DNA of 64,000 nt from Cellulomonas sp. ACRRI (GTDB taxonomy: Bacteria > Actinomycetota > Actinomycetes > Actinomycetales > Cellulomonadaceae). A model generated the notes under the pieces. It was not told where the DNA came from, made no database searches, and worked only from the letters and a program-made list of their open reading frames with translations. Shown here in pieces: positions 55,172 to 63,293 of the stretch (positions are counted from its first letter, which is position 1; each line of letters starts with the position of its first letter). Made by a program: the position numbers and the translations under genes. The DNA is taken from positions 1 to 64,000 of the forward strand of contig NZ_JAKRMS010000001.1 of assembly GCF_022346185.1 (NCBI RefSeq). The letters run 5' to 3'.

Positions 55172-55839
55172 CGGACGACGTGACGGCGGTGCCGGCGGAC
55201 GGGCTGGGCGAGGGCGAGCTGCCCCCGGAGCCCGTGCCGGCGGCGCCCGACGTGCACGACCTGCCCGGCGGCGCCCTCGCGGCGCTGGAGGCGGTGCTGA
55301 TGGTCGCCGACGAGCCGATCCCGGCTGTGCGCCTCGCCACGGTGCTCGGCCTGCCCACGGGTGAGGTCGTCGACCTGCTGCGCACCCTCGCCGAGGAGTA
55401 CCGCGGCGAGCACGGCGGCCGCCCGCGCGGGTACGAGCTGCGCCAGGCCGGTGAGGGCTGGCGGATCTACTCGGCGCCGGCGTTCCACCAGGTCGTCGGC
55501 CAGTTCGTCCTGGACGGGCAGACCGCCCGGCTGACCCAGGCCGCGCTGGAGACCCTGGCCGTGATCGCCTACCGGCAGCCCGTCACGCGCGGGCAGGTCT
55601 CGGGGGTGCGCGGGGTCAACGTGGACGGCGTCGTGCGGACGCTGACCGCCCGCGGGCTGGTCGCCGAGGCGGGCACCGACCCGGGGTCGGGTGCGCTGCT
55701 GTACCGGACCACGGGATACTTCCTCGAGCGGATGGGCCTCACGAGCCTCGACGAGCTGCCCCCGCTCGCCCCGTACCTGCCCGACATCGACGCGTTCGAC
55801 GGGCTGGACGGGGCCGCAGTGACGACAGGAGACGTGTGA
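55168..55839 (+). CDS. scpB: Segregation and condensation protein ScpB
   Basis: 223 residues. Double winged-helix protein, dimer that binds ScpA. ALEAVLMVADEPIPAVRLATVLGL is helix-turn-helix one; YRQPVTRGQVSGVRGVNVDGVVRTLTARGLV two. Acidic ends are normal for high-GC members. The ATG lies in the scpA stop (ATGA). Confidence 0.93.
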   Translation: MTDDVTAVPADGLGEGELPPEPVPAAPDVHDLPGGALAALEAVLMVADEPIPAVRLATVLGLPTGEVVDLLRTLAEEYRGEHGGRPRGYELRQAGEGWRIYSAPAFHQVVGQFVLDGQTARLTQAALETLAVIAYRQPVTRGQVSGVRGVNVDGVVRTLTARGLVAEAGTDPGSGALLYRTTGYFLERMGLTSLDELPPLAPYLPDIDAFDGLDGAAVTTGDV

Positions 55840-57083
55840 TGAGTGCAGCAGGACAGGGCGGTCGCGGCCGCGGTGGCGCGGGCGGCGGTGCCCGCGGGGC
55901 CGGTGGGTCCGGCGGTCGGTCCGGAGGAGCAGGGCGCGGCGGCGCGGGCGGCGCCGGCCGCTCGGGCGGTGCTGGCCGCTCGGGTGGCGGCGCGGGCCAG
56001 GGCGGCGGCCGCTCCGGCGGCGGCGCCGGGTACGGCGGCGGGCGGTCCGGCTCGGGCGGCCAGGGCGGCGGCGCGGGCCGTCCGTCCTCGGGCGGCGGCT
56101 ACGGCGGCGGCTCCGGGCGTCCCGGCGCCGGTCGCCCGGGCGCGTCGTCCTCGGGTCGCCCCGGCGGCGCCTCGTCCGGTCGCGTCGGGGGTGCGTCGCG
56201 TCCGGGCGCCGCGCGCTCCGGCACCGGCGGTCCCCGCTCCGGCGCCCCCCGCGGTGCCGACACCGGCCGCCCGGGCTCGGCCTGGCCGTCCCGCCCGCCG
56301 CAGCCGCGCCGGACGCCCCCCCGCGGCCCGCGGCCGACGGACATCGACGTGCACGACCCCGAGGGCGTGCGCCTGCAGAAGGTGCTGGCGCAGGCCGGCC
56401 TCGGCTCGCGCCGCGCGTGCGAGGAGCTGATCGCGGCCGGACGCGTGACGGTCGACGAGCAGGTGGTGCTGGAGCTCGGCGTGCGCGTCGACCCGCGCAC
56501 CGCGGTGATCCACGTCGACGGCCTGCGGCTGCAGCTCGACAAGGACGTCATCACCCTGGCGCTGAACAAGCCGCTGGGCGTCGTGTCGACCATGCACGAC
56601 CCCGAGGGGCGCCCGTCGCTCGAGCAGTTCGTGCAGAACCGCGAGGAGCGCCTGTTCCACGTCGGCCGGCTGGACGCCGACTCCGAGGGGCTGCTGCTGC
56701 TGACCAACGACGGCGAGCTGGCCAACCGGCTGTCGCACCCGTCGCACGGCGTCTCCAAGACGTACCTGGCGACCGTCGAGGGCCGGGTCCCGGCCGGCGT
56801 CGGCGCGCGGCTGAAGAAGGGCGTCGAGCTCGAGGACGGGGTCGTGGCGGTCGACGCGTTCCGGGTCGTGGACGCCACGCCGCAGGCGAGCATGGTCGAG
56901 ATCGTGATCCACGAGGGCCGCAACCGCGTCGTCCGCCGGCTGCTGGAGGAGGTGGGCCACCCGGTGACCCGCCTGCTGCGGACCCAGATCGGCCCGATCA
57001 AGCTCGGCGACCTGCGCCCGGGCCGCACCCGCGTGCTCGGGAAGGCGGAGGTCGGCTCGCTGATGACGTCGGTGGGCATGTGA
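55839..57083 (+). CDS. rluB: RluB-type 23S rRNA pseudouridine synthase with Gly/Arg-rich arm
   Basis: 414 residues. Residues 1-165 are almost wholly Gly, Arg, Ser and Ala (RGG/GGR repeats), then S4 domain VRLQKVLAQAGLGSRRACEELIAAGRVTVD and the pseudouridine synthase domain with HVGRLDADSEGLLLLTNDGELANRLSHPSHG (D catalytic) and HEGRNRVVRRLLEEVGHPVTRLLR. Modifies U2605-type sites of 23S rRNA. AGGAGA lies 6 nt before ATG 55839, which overlaps the scpB stop; a GTG at 55836 is possible. The arm should be disordered and bind RNA. Confidence 0.92.
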   Translation: MSAAGQGGRGRGGAGGGARGAGGSGGRSGGAGRGGAGGAGRSGGAGRSGGGAGQGGGRSGGGAGYGGGRSGSGGQGGGAGRPSSGGGYGGGSGRPGAGRPGASSSGRPGGASSGRVGGASRPGAARSGTGGPRSGAPRGADTGRPGSAWPSRPPQPRRTPPRGPRPTDIDVHDPEGVRLQKVLAQAGLGSRRACEELIAAGRVTVDEQVVLELGVRVDPRTAVIHVDGLRLQLDKDVITLALNKPLGVVSTMHDPEGRPSLEQFVQNREERLFHVGRLDADSEGLLLLTNDGELANRLSHPSHGVSKTYLATVEGRVPAGVGARLKKGVELEDGVVAVDAFRVVDATPQASMVEIVIHEGRNRVVRRLLEEVGHPVTRLLRTQIGPIKLGDLRPGRTRVLGKAEVGSLMTSVGM

Positions 57084-58207
57084 GCACGAACGGCACGGCC
57101 GCGGTGGTGACCCGCGGCCCCGTCCGCGTGGTCGGCACGGGGCTGCTGGGCGCCTCCGTGGGCCTGGCGCTGACCGCGCGCGGCGTCGACGTGACGCTGC
57201 ACGACCCGTCCCGGACGGCGCTGGCCCTGGCCCGCGACGTCGGGGCGGGGCGGCCCGCTGCGGAGGGCGATCCGGAGCCCGCGCTGGTCGTGGTCGCCGC
57301 GCCGCCCGACGTGACGGCGGACGTCGTGCGGGCCGAGCTCGCCGCGCACCCCGGGGCGGTCGTCACCGACGTGGCGAGCGTCAAGGGGTACGTGCTGAAC
57401 GAGCTGCGCGCCGCCGGCGCGGACCTGACCCGGTACGTCGGGTCGCACCCGATGGCCGGTCGGGAGCGCTCCGGGCCTGCCGCCGCGGTGCCGGACCTGT
57501 TCGTCGGGCGGCCCTGGGTCGTCGTCGACTCCGGTGAGTCCCGGCCGGACGCGCTGCTCGCGGTGCGCGCGCTGGCGACGGACCTCGGCAGCCTGCCCGT
57601 GACGATGGACGCCGCCGAGCACGACGCCGCGGTGGCCGTGGTGTCGCACGTGCCGCAGGTCGCCGCCAGCCTGGTGGCGGCCCGGCTGCGCGGGGCCGAG
57701 CCGGACGCGCTCGGGCTCGCGGGCCAGGGGCTGCGCGACGTCACCCGGATCGCCTCGTCCGACCCGGCGCTGTGGACGTCGATCCTCGCGGCCAACGCCG
57801 CGGCGGTGCGCGCGGTCCTCGCCGGGTTGCGGGACGACCTCGACGAGGTGCTGGGGGCGCTGGACAGCGCCGCGCGGGCGAGCGGGCCGGAGGACGTCGA
57901 GCTGGGCGCCCTGGCGCGGGTGGCCCGGCTGATCGCCGACGGCAACGCCGGCGTGGCGCTCGTCCCCGGCAAGCACGGCGGCGCGCCCCGCGCCTACGCG
58001 GTCGTGACGGCGCTGGTGCCGGACCGGCCGGGCGAGCTCGCACGGCTGCTCGCCGACGTCGGCGCGGCCGGCGTGAACCTGGAGGATCTGCGGCTCGAGC
58101 ACGCGGCGGGACGGCCCGTCGGCATGGCGGCGGTGTCGGTCGACCCCGCGCGCTCGGCGCACCTGGAGGCGGAGCTGACGGCCCGCGGTTGGAGGTTGGT
58201 CCGGTGA
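57080..58207 (+). CDS. tyrA: Prephenate dehydrogenase (TyrA)
   Basis: 375 residues. NAD-dependent oxidative decarboxylation of prephenate in tyrosine synthesis. Rossmann GTGLLGASVGLAL, VTDVASVKG, GSHPMAGRERSG (catalytic His), and MDAAEHDAAVAVVSHVPQVAA; the C-terminal 70 residues (VVTALVPDRPGELARLLADVGAAGVNLEDL) form an ACT domain that allows feedback by tyrosine or phenylalanine. The GTG overlaps the rluB stop (GTGA); cmk overlaps it in turn. Confidence 0.93.
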   Translation: MSTNGTAAVVTRGPVRVVGTGLLGASVGLALTARGVDVTLHDPSRTALALARDVGAGRPAAEGDPEPALVVVAAPPDVTADVVRAELAAHPGAVVTDVASVKGYVLNELRAAGADLTRYVGSHPMAGRERSGPAAAVPDLFVGRPWVVVDSGESRPDALLAVRALATDLGSLPVTMDAAEHDAAVAVVSHVPQVAASLVAARLRGAEPDALGLAGQGLRDVTRIASSDPALWTSILAANAAAVRAVLAGLRDDLDEVLGALDSAARASGPEDVELGALARVARLIADGNAGVALVPGKHGGAPRAYAVVTALVPDRPGELARLLADVGAAGVNLEDLRLEHAAGRPVGMAAVSVDPARSAHLEAELTARGWRLVR

Positions 58208-58929
58208 CGACGCACGAGGTGCGGCGACCCGTGGTGGTGGCGATCGACGGGCCGTCCGGCTCGGGGAAGTCGACGGTGTCCCGGCGGGTCGCCGAGCGGC
58301 TCGGCCTGGCGTACCTGGACACGGGCGCGATGTACCGCGCCGCGACCTGGTGGGCCCTGCACCGCGGGGTGTCGCTGACCGACGCGGACGCCGTGGCGCA
58401 GCTCGTCCGCGAGATGCCGCTGGTCATGGGCGTCGACCCGCGCGAGCCCGGCGTGCACGTCGACGGGCACGACGTCGGCGAGGCGATCCGCGAGACGGCG
58501 ATCTCCGCGGCCGTGAGCGCCGTGGCCACCAACCTGGAGGTCCGGGCCGAGCTCGGCCGCCGGCAGCGCGCGGAGATCGCGGCGCAGGCGGCGTCGTCGG
58601 CGTTCTCGCAGGGCCGCGGCATCGTGGCCGAGGGCCGGGACATCACCACCGTGATCGCCCCCGACGCCGACGTGCGGCTGCTGCTCACCGCCAGCGAGGA
58701 GGCCCGGCTGGCCCGGCGCGCCCGCGAGGTGCACGGGTCCGACGACGCCGACGCGGTCGCGGCGACCCGGGACCAGGTAGTCCGCCGGGATGCGGACGAC
58801 TCGACGGTGTCGCAGTTCCTCGTCGCGGCCGACGGCGTGGTCACGGTCGACTCCTCGGACCTCGACCTGGACCAGACGGTCCAGGCGGTGCTCGACGTCG
58901 TGGCGCGCACCGCGGACCTGCACGCGTGA
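58204..58929 (+). CDS. cmk: Cytidylate kinase
   Basis: 241 residues. Phosphorylates CMP and dCMP. P-loop AIDGPSGSGKST, YLDTGAMYRAATWWAL (CMP site), GRDITTVIAPDADVRLLLTASEEARLARRAREVH (lid). Overlaps tyrA and plsC with GTGA junctions. Confidence 0.95.
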   Translation: MTTHEVRRPVVVAIDGPSGSGKSTVSRRVAERLGLAYLDTGAMYRAATWWALHRGVSLTDADAVAQLVREMPLVMGVDPREPGVHVDGHDVGEAIRETAISAAVSAVATNLEVRAELGRRQRAEIAAQAASSAFSQGRGIVAEGRDITTVIAPDADVRLLLTASEEARLARRAREVHGSDDADAVAATRDQVVRRDADDSTVSQFLVAADGVVTVDSSDLDLDQTVQAVLDVVARTADLHA

Positions 58930-59627
58930 CCGGCGGCGCGGACGTGGCGCCGCCGGCGTCCCGCACGGCGGCCGCGGTGCCCGCCTCCCGGCCGGTGCCC
59001 GGCTGGGCGCGCGGCATCGGCAGGTTCCTCGCGCACGGCGTCTGGGACGCGCGGGTCGTCGGGGCCGAGCACGTCCCCGCGTCGGGGCCGGTGGTGTTCG
59101 CCGCCAACCACACCAGCGTCGTCGACGGGCCGCTGCTGCAGGGCATCACGCCACGCCCGGTGCACATCCTGGTCAAGCACGAGATGTTCCGCGGCCCGCT
59201 CGGCGGCGTGCTCCGGGCCGCGCAGCAGATCCCGGTCGACCGGTCCGGCGGGCGTGCCGCGCTGGTCGCCGCCCTCGCGGTGCTGCAGCGCGGCGACGCG
59301 GTCGGCGTGTTCCCGGAGGGCAACCGCGGGCGCGGCGACGCGTCGTCGGCACGGGCCGGCGTCGCCTGGCTGGCCGTGCACGCCGGCGCCCCGGTGGTCC
59401 CGGTGGCGATCCTCGGGACGCGGCGCACGGGCGAGTCGGTCGGCCACGTCCCGGGGCTCCGGCGGCGGCTGCACGTCGAGCTCGGCGCGCCCCTCGACCT
59501 GTCGCCGGCCGCGGGGCAGTCGTGGCGCGAGGCGGTCGGGGCGGGCACGGAGACCGTGCGGGCGGCGCTGTCCGCGCTGGTGCGCGACGCGGCGGCCCGC
59601 ACGGGCGCGGCCCTCCCGACGGACTGA
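58926..59627 (+). CDS. plsC: 1-Acyl-sn-glycerol-3-phosphate acyltransferase family protein
   Basis: 233 residues. PlsC-type LPLAT: block I is FAANHTSVVDG (the H-x4-D motif), block II IPVDRSGG, block III VFPEGNRGRGD (the usual EGTRS is EGNRG). Membrane-associated without clear helices. Acylates lysophosphatidate or a related lipid. The start overlaps the cmk stop. It is followed by a 219-nt non-coding gap containing a large palindrome. Confidence 0.87.
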   Translation: MTGGADVAPPASRTAAAVPASRPVPGWARGIGRFLAHGVWDARVVGAEHVPASGPVVFAANHTSVVDGPLLQGITPRPVHILVKHEMFRGPLGGVLRAAQQIPVDRSGGRAALVAALAVLQRGDAVGVFPEGNRGRGDASSARAGVAWLAVHAGAPVVPVAILGTRRTGESVGHVPGLRRRLHVELGAPLDLSPAAGQSWREAVGAGTETVRAALSALVRDAAARTGAALPTD

Positions 59628-59716
59628 CCCGGCCGCCCGCGCCGCGCGCGCCCGCCGCCCTGGTCGCCCGCAGTGCCCGCCCGCCGGGGCCGCCTGCGTC
59701 GCCTGCCCGGGCACAC

Positions 59717-59785
59717 CGAGTGGGCAGCCGACGCGTCGAGTGTGCATCCGGCGGATGCACACTCGACATGTCGGTTGCACAGTCG
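59717..59785. promoter_or_regulatory. 69-bp symmetric four-half-site palindrome upstream of der
   Basis: Four half-sites with consensus CGAGTGTGCATCCG: CGAGTGGGCAGCCG at 59717, CGAGTGTGCATCCG at 59737, inverted CGGATGCACACTCG at 59752, inverted CGGTTGCACAGTCG at 59772. The inner pair is a perfect 16-bp inverted repeat around one central base (59735-59767). The outer copies lie exactly 20 bp from the inner ones on both sides. Low GC for this genome. Likely an operator or other protein-binding site; terminator or mobile relic are alternatives. Confidence 0.7.
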
Positions 59786-59833
59786 CTGGGCCGCCCTGCC
59801 GGGGCGTGGTTCGTCGCCGGGTGCTCGGTCAGG

Positions 59834-59839
59834 GAGAAT
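59834..59839 (+). promoter_or_regulatory. -10-like GAGAAT, leaderless der start
   Basis: GAGAAT ends 7 nt before ATG 59847. It lies 48 bp beyond the palindrome. Confidence 0.4.
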
Positions 59840-59846
59840 GGTGCCC

Positions 59847-61415
59847 ATGCGTGACAGCGAGCCGGCCCAGCCGACCACCTCCGAGGACCTCGACGGGTCC
59901 GCCGTGGAGTCCGACGACCTCGGGAGCGGCCCCGCCGAGGCCGAGCCCTTCGACGGCACCGACGTGACCGCGGAGGCGGAGGACGACGAGGCGCGCGAGC
60001 GCGCCCTGCGGGCCGGCCTCGACGACTACGAGCTCGAGGACGAGGACGTCGCGCTGCTCTCCGGCGACGTGGACGACCTCGACGAGGACGGCTCGAACCA
60101 GGCGCTGCCCGTGCTGGCCGTCGTCGGCCGGCCGAACGTCGGCAAGTCGACGCTGGTCAACCGCATCCTGGGCCGGCGCGAGGCCGTCGTCGAGGACCGG
60201 CCTGGCGTCACCCGCGACCGGGTGTCGTACCCGGCGGAGTGGGCCGGGCGCCGGTTCACGCTCGTGGACACCGGCGGCTGGGAGGTCGACGTCGCCGGCA
60301 TCGAGGCGCGCGTCGCCGAGCAGGCCGAGGTCGCGATCTCGCTGGCCGACGCCGTGCTGTTCGTCGTGGACGCCACGGTCGGCCCGACGGCCACCGACGA
60401 GCGCGTCGTGCGCCTGCTGCGGAAGTCCGGCAAGCCGGTCGTGCTGTGCGCCAACAAGGTCGACGGTCCTCGCGTCGAGGCGGACGCCGCCGAGCTCTGG
60501 AGCCTCGGCCTGGGCGAGCCGCACCCCGTCTCGGCCCTGCACGGCCGTGGCACCGGCGACCTGCTGGACGCCGCGATGGCCGCGCTGCCGACCGTCTCGC
60601 AGCACGCCACGGCCCGCCCCGGCGGCCCGCGACGCGTCGCGCTGGTCGGCCGACCCAACGTCGGCAAGTCCTCGCTGCTGAACAAGGTGCTCGGCACCGA
60701 CCGCGTGGTCGTGGACGACACCGCCGGCACCACCCGCGACCCGGTCGACGAGCTCGTCGAGCTCAAGGGGGTGCCGTGGTGGTTCGTGGACACCGCCGGC
60801 ATCCGCCGTCGCGTGCACCAGACCTCCGGCGCCGACTTCTACGCCTCGCTGCGCACGCAGGCCGCGATCGAGAAGGCCGAGGTCGCGGTCGTGCTGCTCG
60901 ACGCGTCCCAGCCGCTCACGGAGCAGGACACCCGCGTCATCCAGCAGGTCATCGACGCGGGCCGCGCGCTCGTCATCGCGTACAACAAGTGGGACCTGAT
61001 GGACGAGGACCGCCGGCCCTACCTGGAGCGCGAGATCGAGAAGGAGCTCGTGCAGATCCAGTGGGCGCCGCGGGTGAACATCTCCGCGCGCACCGGCTGG
61101 CACACCGACCGGCTGGTCCCGGCGCTGACCCGCTCGCTGGAGTCGTGGGACACCCGCATCCCGACCGGCAAGCTCAACGCGTTCCTCGGCGAGCTCGTCG
61201 CGGCGCACCCGCACCCGCTGCGGGGCGGCAAGCAGCCGCGCATCCTCTTCGCGACCCAGGCCTCGACCCGGCCGCCGCGGTTCGTCGTGTTCGCGACCGG
61301 CTTCCTCGAGGCGGGGTACCGCCGGTTCATCGAGCGCCGGCTGCGCGAGACCTTCGGCTTCGAGGGCTCGCCGATCTCGATCTCGGTCCGGGTGCGGGAG
61401 AAGCGCAAGCGGTGA
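59847..61415 (+). CDS. der: GTPase Der (EngA)
   Basis: 522 residues. Two tandem GTPase domains, needed for 50S ribosome assembly: first G1 [20 protein letters not shown]; second [29 protein letters not shown]-terminal KH-like domain (about 435-522). The N-terminal 85 residues are acidic and variable, typical of actinobacteria. ATG 59838 is an alternative 3 codons upstream. The stop overlaps the next gene (GTGA). Confidence 0.95.
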   Translation: MRDSEPAQPTTSEDLDGSAVESDDLGSGPAEAEPFDGTDVTAEAEDDEARERALRAGLDDYELEDEDVALLSGDVDDLDEDGSNQALPVLAVVGRPNVGKSTLVNRILGRREAVVEDRPGVTRDRVSYPAEWAGRRFTLVDTGGWEVDVAGIEARVAEQAEVAISLADAVLFVVDATVGPTATDERVVRLLRKSGKPVVLCANKVDGPRVEADAAELWSLGLGEPHPVSALHGRGTGDLLDAAMAALPTVSQHATARPGGPRRVALVGRPNVGKSSLLNKVLGTDRVVVDDTAGTTRDPVDELVELKGVPWWFVDTAGIRRRVHQTSGADFYASLRTQAAIEKAEVAVVLLDASQPLTEQDTRVIQQVIDAGRALVIAYNKWDLMDEDRRPYLEREIEKELVQIQWAPRVNISARTGWHTDRLVPALTRSLESWDTRIPTGKLNAFLGELVAAHPHPLRGGKQPRILFATQASTRPPRFVVFATGFLEAGYRRFIERRLRETFGFEGSPISISVRVREKRKR

Positions 61416-62530
61416 CCCGCGGGTCGGAGGTCGGTCGGACGGGGGACCGGACGGGCCCGCCGGAGCGGCACCACGTGCTGCGCCGGTCGCCGGTGCTCGT
61501 CCTGGGCCTGCCCCGGGACCCCGCCGGGCCCCGGCACGTCGCCGGGTTCCTCGCCGTGACGGTGCTCACGGTCCTGGTGACCCGCGGGCTGCTCGCGCTG
61601 ACCGGCTTCCCGCAGCTCGGCGGCGACGGCCTGCACATCGCGCACGTCCTGTGGGGCGGGCTGCTGATGGCGGTCGCGGTGGTGGCGGCGCTGTCCTGGG
61701 CCGGGCCGGTGGTCCGGCCGCTGGCGGCGCTGCTGGGTGGCGTCGGGTTCGGGCTGTTCATCGACGAGATCGGCAAGTTCGTCACGTCCGACAACGACTA
61801 CTTCTACGAGCCGACGGCGTCGCTCATCTACGTCGTCGTGGTCGTGCTGGTCCTGGTCGGGGAGGTCATCCACGGCCGGCGGCGCGACCCGCACGAGACC
61901 CTGGCCGCGGCCGCCGACCTCGCCGTGGCGGGCCTGGCGGGCGGGTTCTCGCCGCGCGCCCGGCGGCAGGCCCGGGAGCTCGTGGCCGGTGCCGGCGACG
62001 TCCGGGGCGCAGCCGAGGTGCGGGCCCTGCTCGACGTGGTGGAGGACGACGCCCGCGAGCTGCCGGACCCGATCAGCGCCGTCTCCCGCGCCGTGGTGGC
62101 CGCGTCGCGCCGGGTCGTGCGCGTGCGCTGGCTGCCCCGCCTGACCGTCGGTGTGCTCGCGCTCGTCACGCTGTACACCGTGGTGCGCGGAGTCGTCCTC
62201 GTCTCGACCGGCGCGGACCTGCCGTGGTGGGCGATGGTCGGGCTGCTCGCCAGCGGCGCCGCGTCCCTGGCGTGCTCGGCGGTGGGGCTGCGGTTCGTCG
62301 GCGAGGACCGGCGGCGGGGCTACGAGTGGTTCCGGCGCGCGGTGCTGGTGAACCTGCTCCTGAGCCAGATCTTCCTGTTCCGCATCGACCAGTGGAGCGC
62401 GGTGACCGGCCTGGTGGTCGACCTGCTGCTGCTCGGCGTCGTCGCCGCCGAGCTGGACGTGCTCCGGGGCCGCTCCGGGGACGACGACGTCGCCCGGGAC
62501 GCCGCGGAGGAGACCGCCCCCGCGCGCTGA
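61412..62530 (+). CDS. Polytopic membrane protein of unknown function
   Basis: 372 residues. After 40 basic/variable residues come about seven membrane helices: roughly 44-62, 70-92, 98-115, 135-152, 232-255, 260-282 and 310-345. Motif [30 protein letters not shown] (about 107-137) is the most striking stretch, with acidic/aromatic residues between helices. A soluble segment (about 160-225) separates two halves. No family name I trust. Overlap with der (GTGA) implies coexpression with ribosome assembly GTPase. Confidence 0.75.
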   Translation: MTRGSEVGRTGDRTGPPERHHVLRRSPVLVLGLPRDPAGPRHVAGFLAVTVLTVLVTRGLLALTGFPQLGGDGLHIAHVLWGGLLMAVAVVAALSWAGPVVRPLAALLGGVGFGLFIDEIGKFVTSDNDYFYEPTASLIYVVVVVLVLVGEVIHGRRRDPHETLAAAADLAVAGLAGGFSPRARRQARELVAGAGDVRGAAEVRALLDVVEDDARELPDPISAVSRAVVAASRRVVRVRWLPRLTVGVLALVTLYTVVRGVVLVSTGADLPWWAMVGLLASGAASLACSAVGLRFVGEDRRRGYEWFRRAVLVNLLLSQIFLFRIDQWSAVTGLVVDLLLLGVVAAELDVLRGRSGDDDVARDAAEETAPAR

Positions 62531-62560
62531 CCCCCGGTTCCCGCCCCGGGGCCGCCCGAT

Positions 62561-62598
62561 TTGGACCGGGGATGCATCTGGGATACATGTAGTACCCA
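62561..62598 (+). promoter_or_regulatory. GntR promoter with overlapping palindromic operator
   Basis: TTGGAC (62561-62566), 17-bp spacer, TACATG (62584-62589), then 8 nt to ATG 62598: a leaderless promoter. The -10 lies inside the palindrome TACATGTA (62584-62591), flanked by GGG and CCC, a shape fitting a GntR/FCD operator; GATGCATC (62571-62578) is a second palindrome. Confidence 0.55.
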
Positions 62599-63293
62599 TG
62601 AAGTCGCTCGCCGCACCCGCCGCCCCGCCGGCCGCCGAGTCCGCCTACCGGCACGTCAAGGACGCGCTGCTGTCCGGCCGGCTGCCCGCGGGGGAGATGC
62701 TCAGCGAGGGCGACGTCGCCGCCGAGCTCGCGATGAGCCGCACGCCGGTGCGCGAGGCTTTCCTCCGCCTGGCCTCCGAGGGCTGGCTCCGGCTGTTCCC
62801 CAAGCGCGGCGCCCTGGTGGTCCCGGTGGCGCCGGGGGAGGCCGAGGCGGTCGTCGACGCGCGGCTGCTGCTGGAGTCGCACGCCGTCGACGTCGTGGTG
62901 CGGTCCGCGCCCGCCCGGGAGGCGCTCGCCGCCGGGCTGCGCGACCTGGTCGCGCGGCAGCGCGAGTCCGTCGCCGCGGGGGACCTGGACGCCTACGCCG
63001 AGCACGACGCCGCCTTCCACCTCGCGATCGTCGCGGCCGGCGGGAACGACCTGCTCACCGGCTTCTCGGTCACCCTGCGGGAGCGGCAGCGCCGGATGGT
63101 CGCGCTGTCGGTGGGCGCGTCGGGGGAGCGCGCGCCCGGCTTCGTCGAGGGCCACGAGGCGCTGGTGGCGGCGATCGAGGCCGGCGACGCGGCGGCGTTC
63201 CGCGAGCGGCTCCACGGGCACCTGCACGGGGCGCACCTGCACGGGGCGCACCTGCACGGCGCGCACCCGGACCGGGACGGCGGCGCGCGGTGA
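62598..63293 (+). CDS. GntR-family regulator, FCD/FadR type
   Basis: 231 residues. N-terminal winged helix (about 15-80; AYRHVKDALLSGRLPAGEMLSEGDVAAELAMSRTPVREAFLRL) and C-terminal FCD helical domain (about 90-215) whose DAYAEHDAAFHLAI and EGHEALVAAIEAGD carry the metal-site Asp/His residues. The C-terminus has three HLHGA repeats encoded by a 15-bp tandem repeat, giving a His-rich tail next to the metal domain. It probably represses its own gene and the MFS gene, whose GTG overlaps its stop (GTGA). Confidence 0.9.
   Translation: MKSLAAPAAPPAAESAYRHVKDALLSGRLPAGEMLSEGDVAAELAMSRTPVREAFLRLASEGWLRLFPKRGALVVPVAPGEAEAVVDARLLLESHAVDVVVRSAPAREALAAGLRDLVARQRESVAAGDLDAYAEHDAAFHLAIVAAGGNDLLTGFSVTLRERQRRMVALSVGASGERAPGFVEGHEALVAAIEAGDAAAFRERLHGHLHGAHLHGAHLHGAHPDRDGGAR
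63219..63263. repeat. 15-bp tandem repeat in the GntR gene
   Basis: Three units of CACCTGCACGGGGCG (the last with GGCGCG) encoding HLHGA. In-frame, so copy number may vary without breaking the protein. Confidence 0.9.

Noticed and set aside
59735-59767. Ordinary rho-independent terminator of plsC
   Set aside because: The loop would be a single base, the stem is less GC-rich than other hairpins here, there is no T-tract, and matching half-sites occur outside the stem at 20-bp steps.
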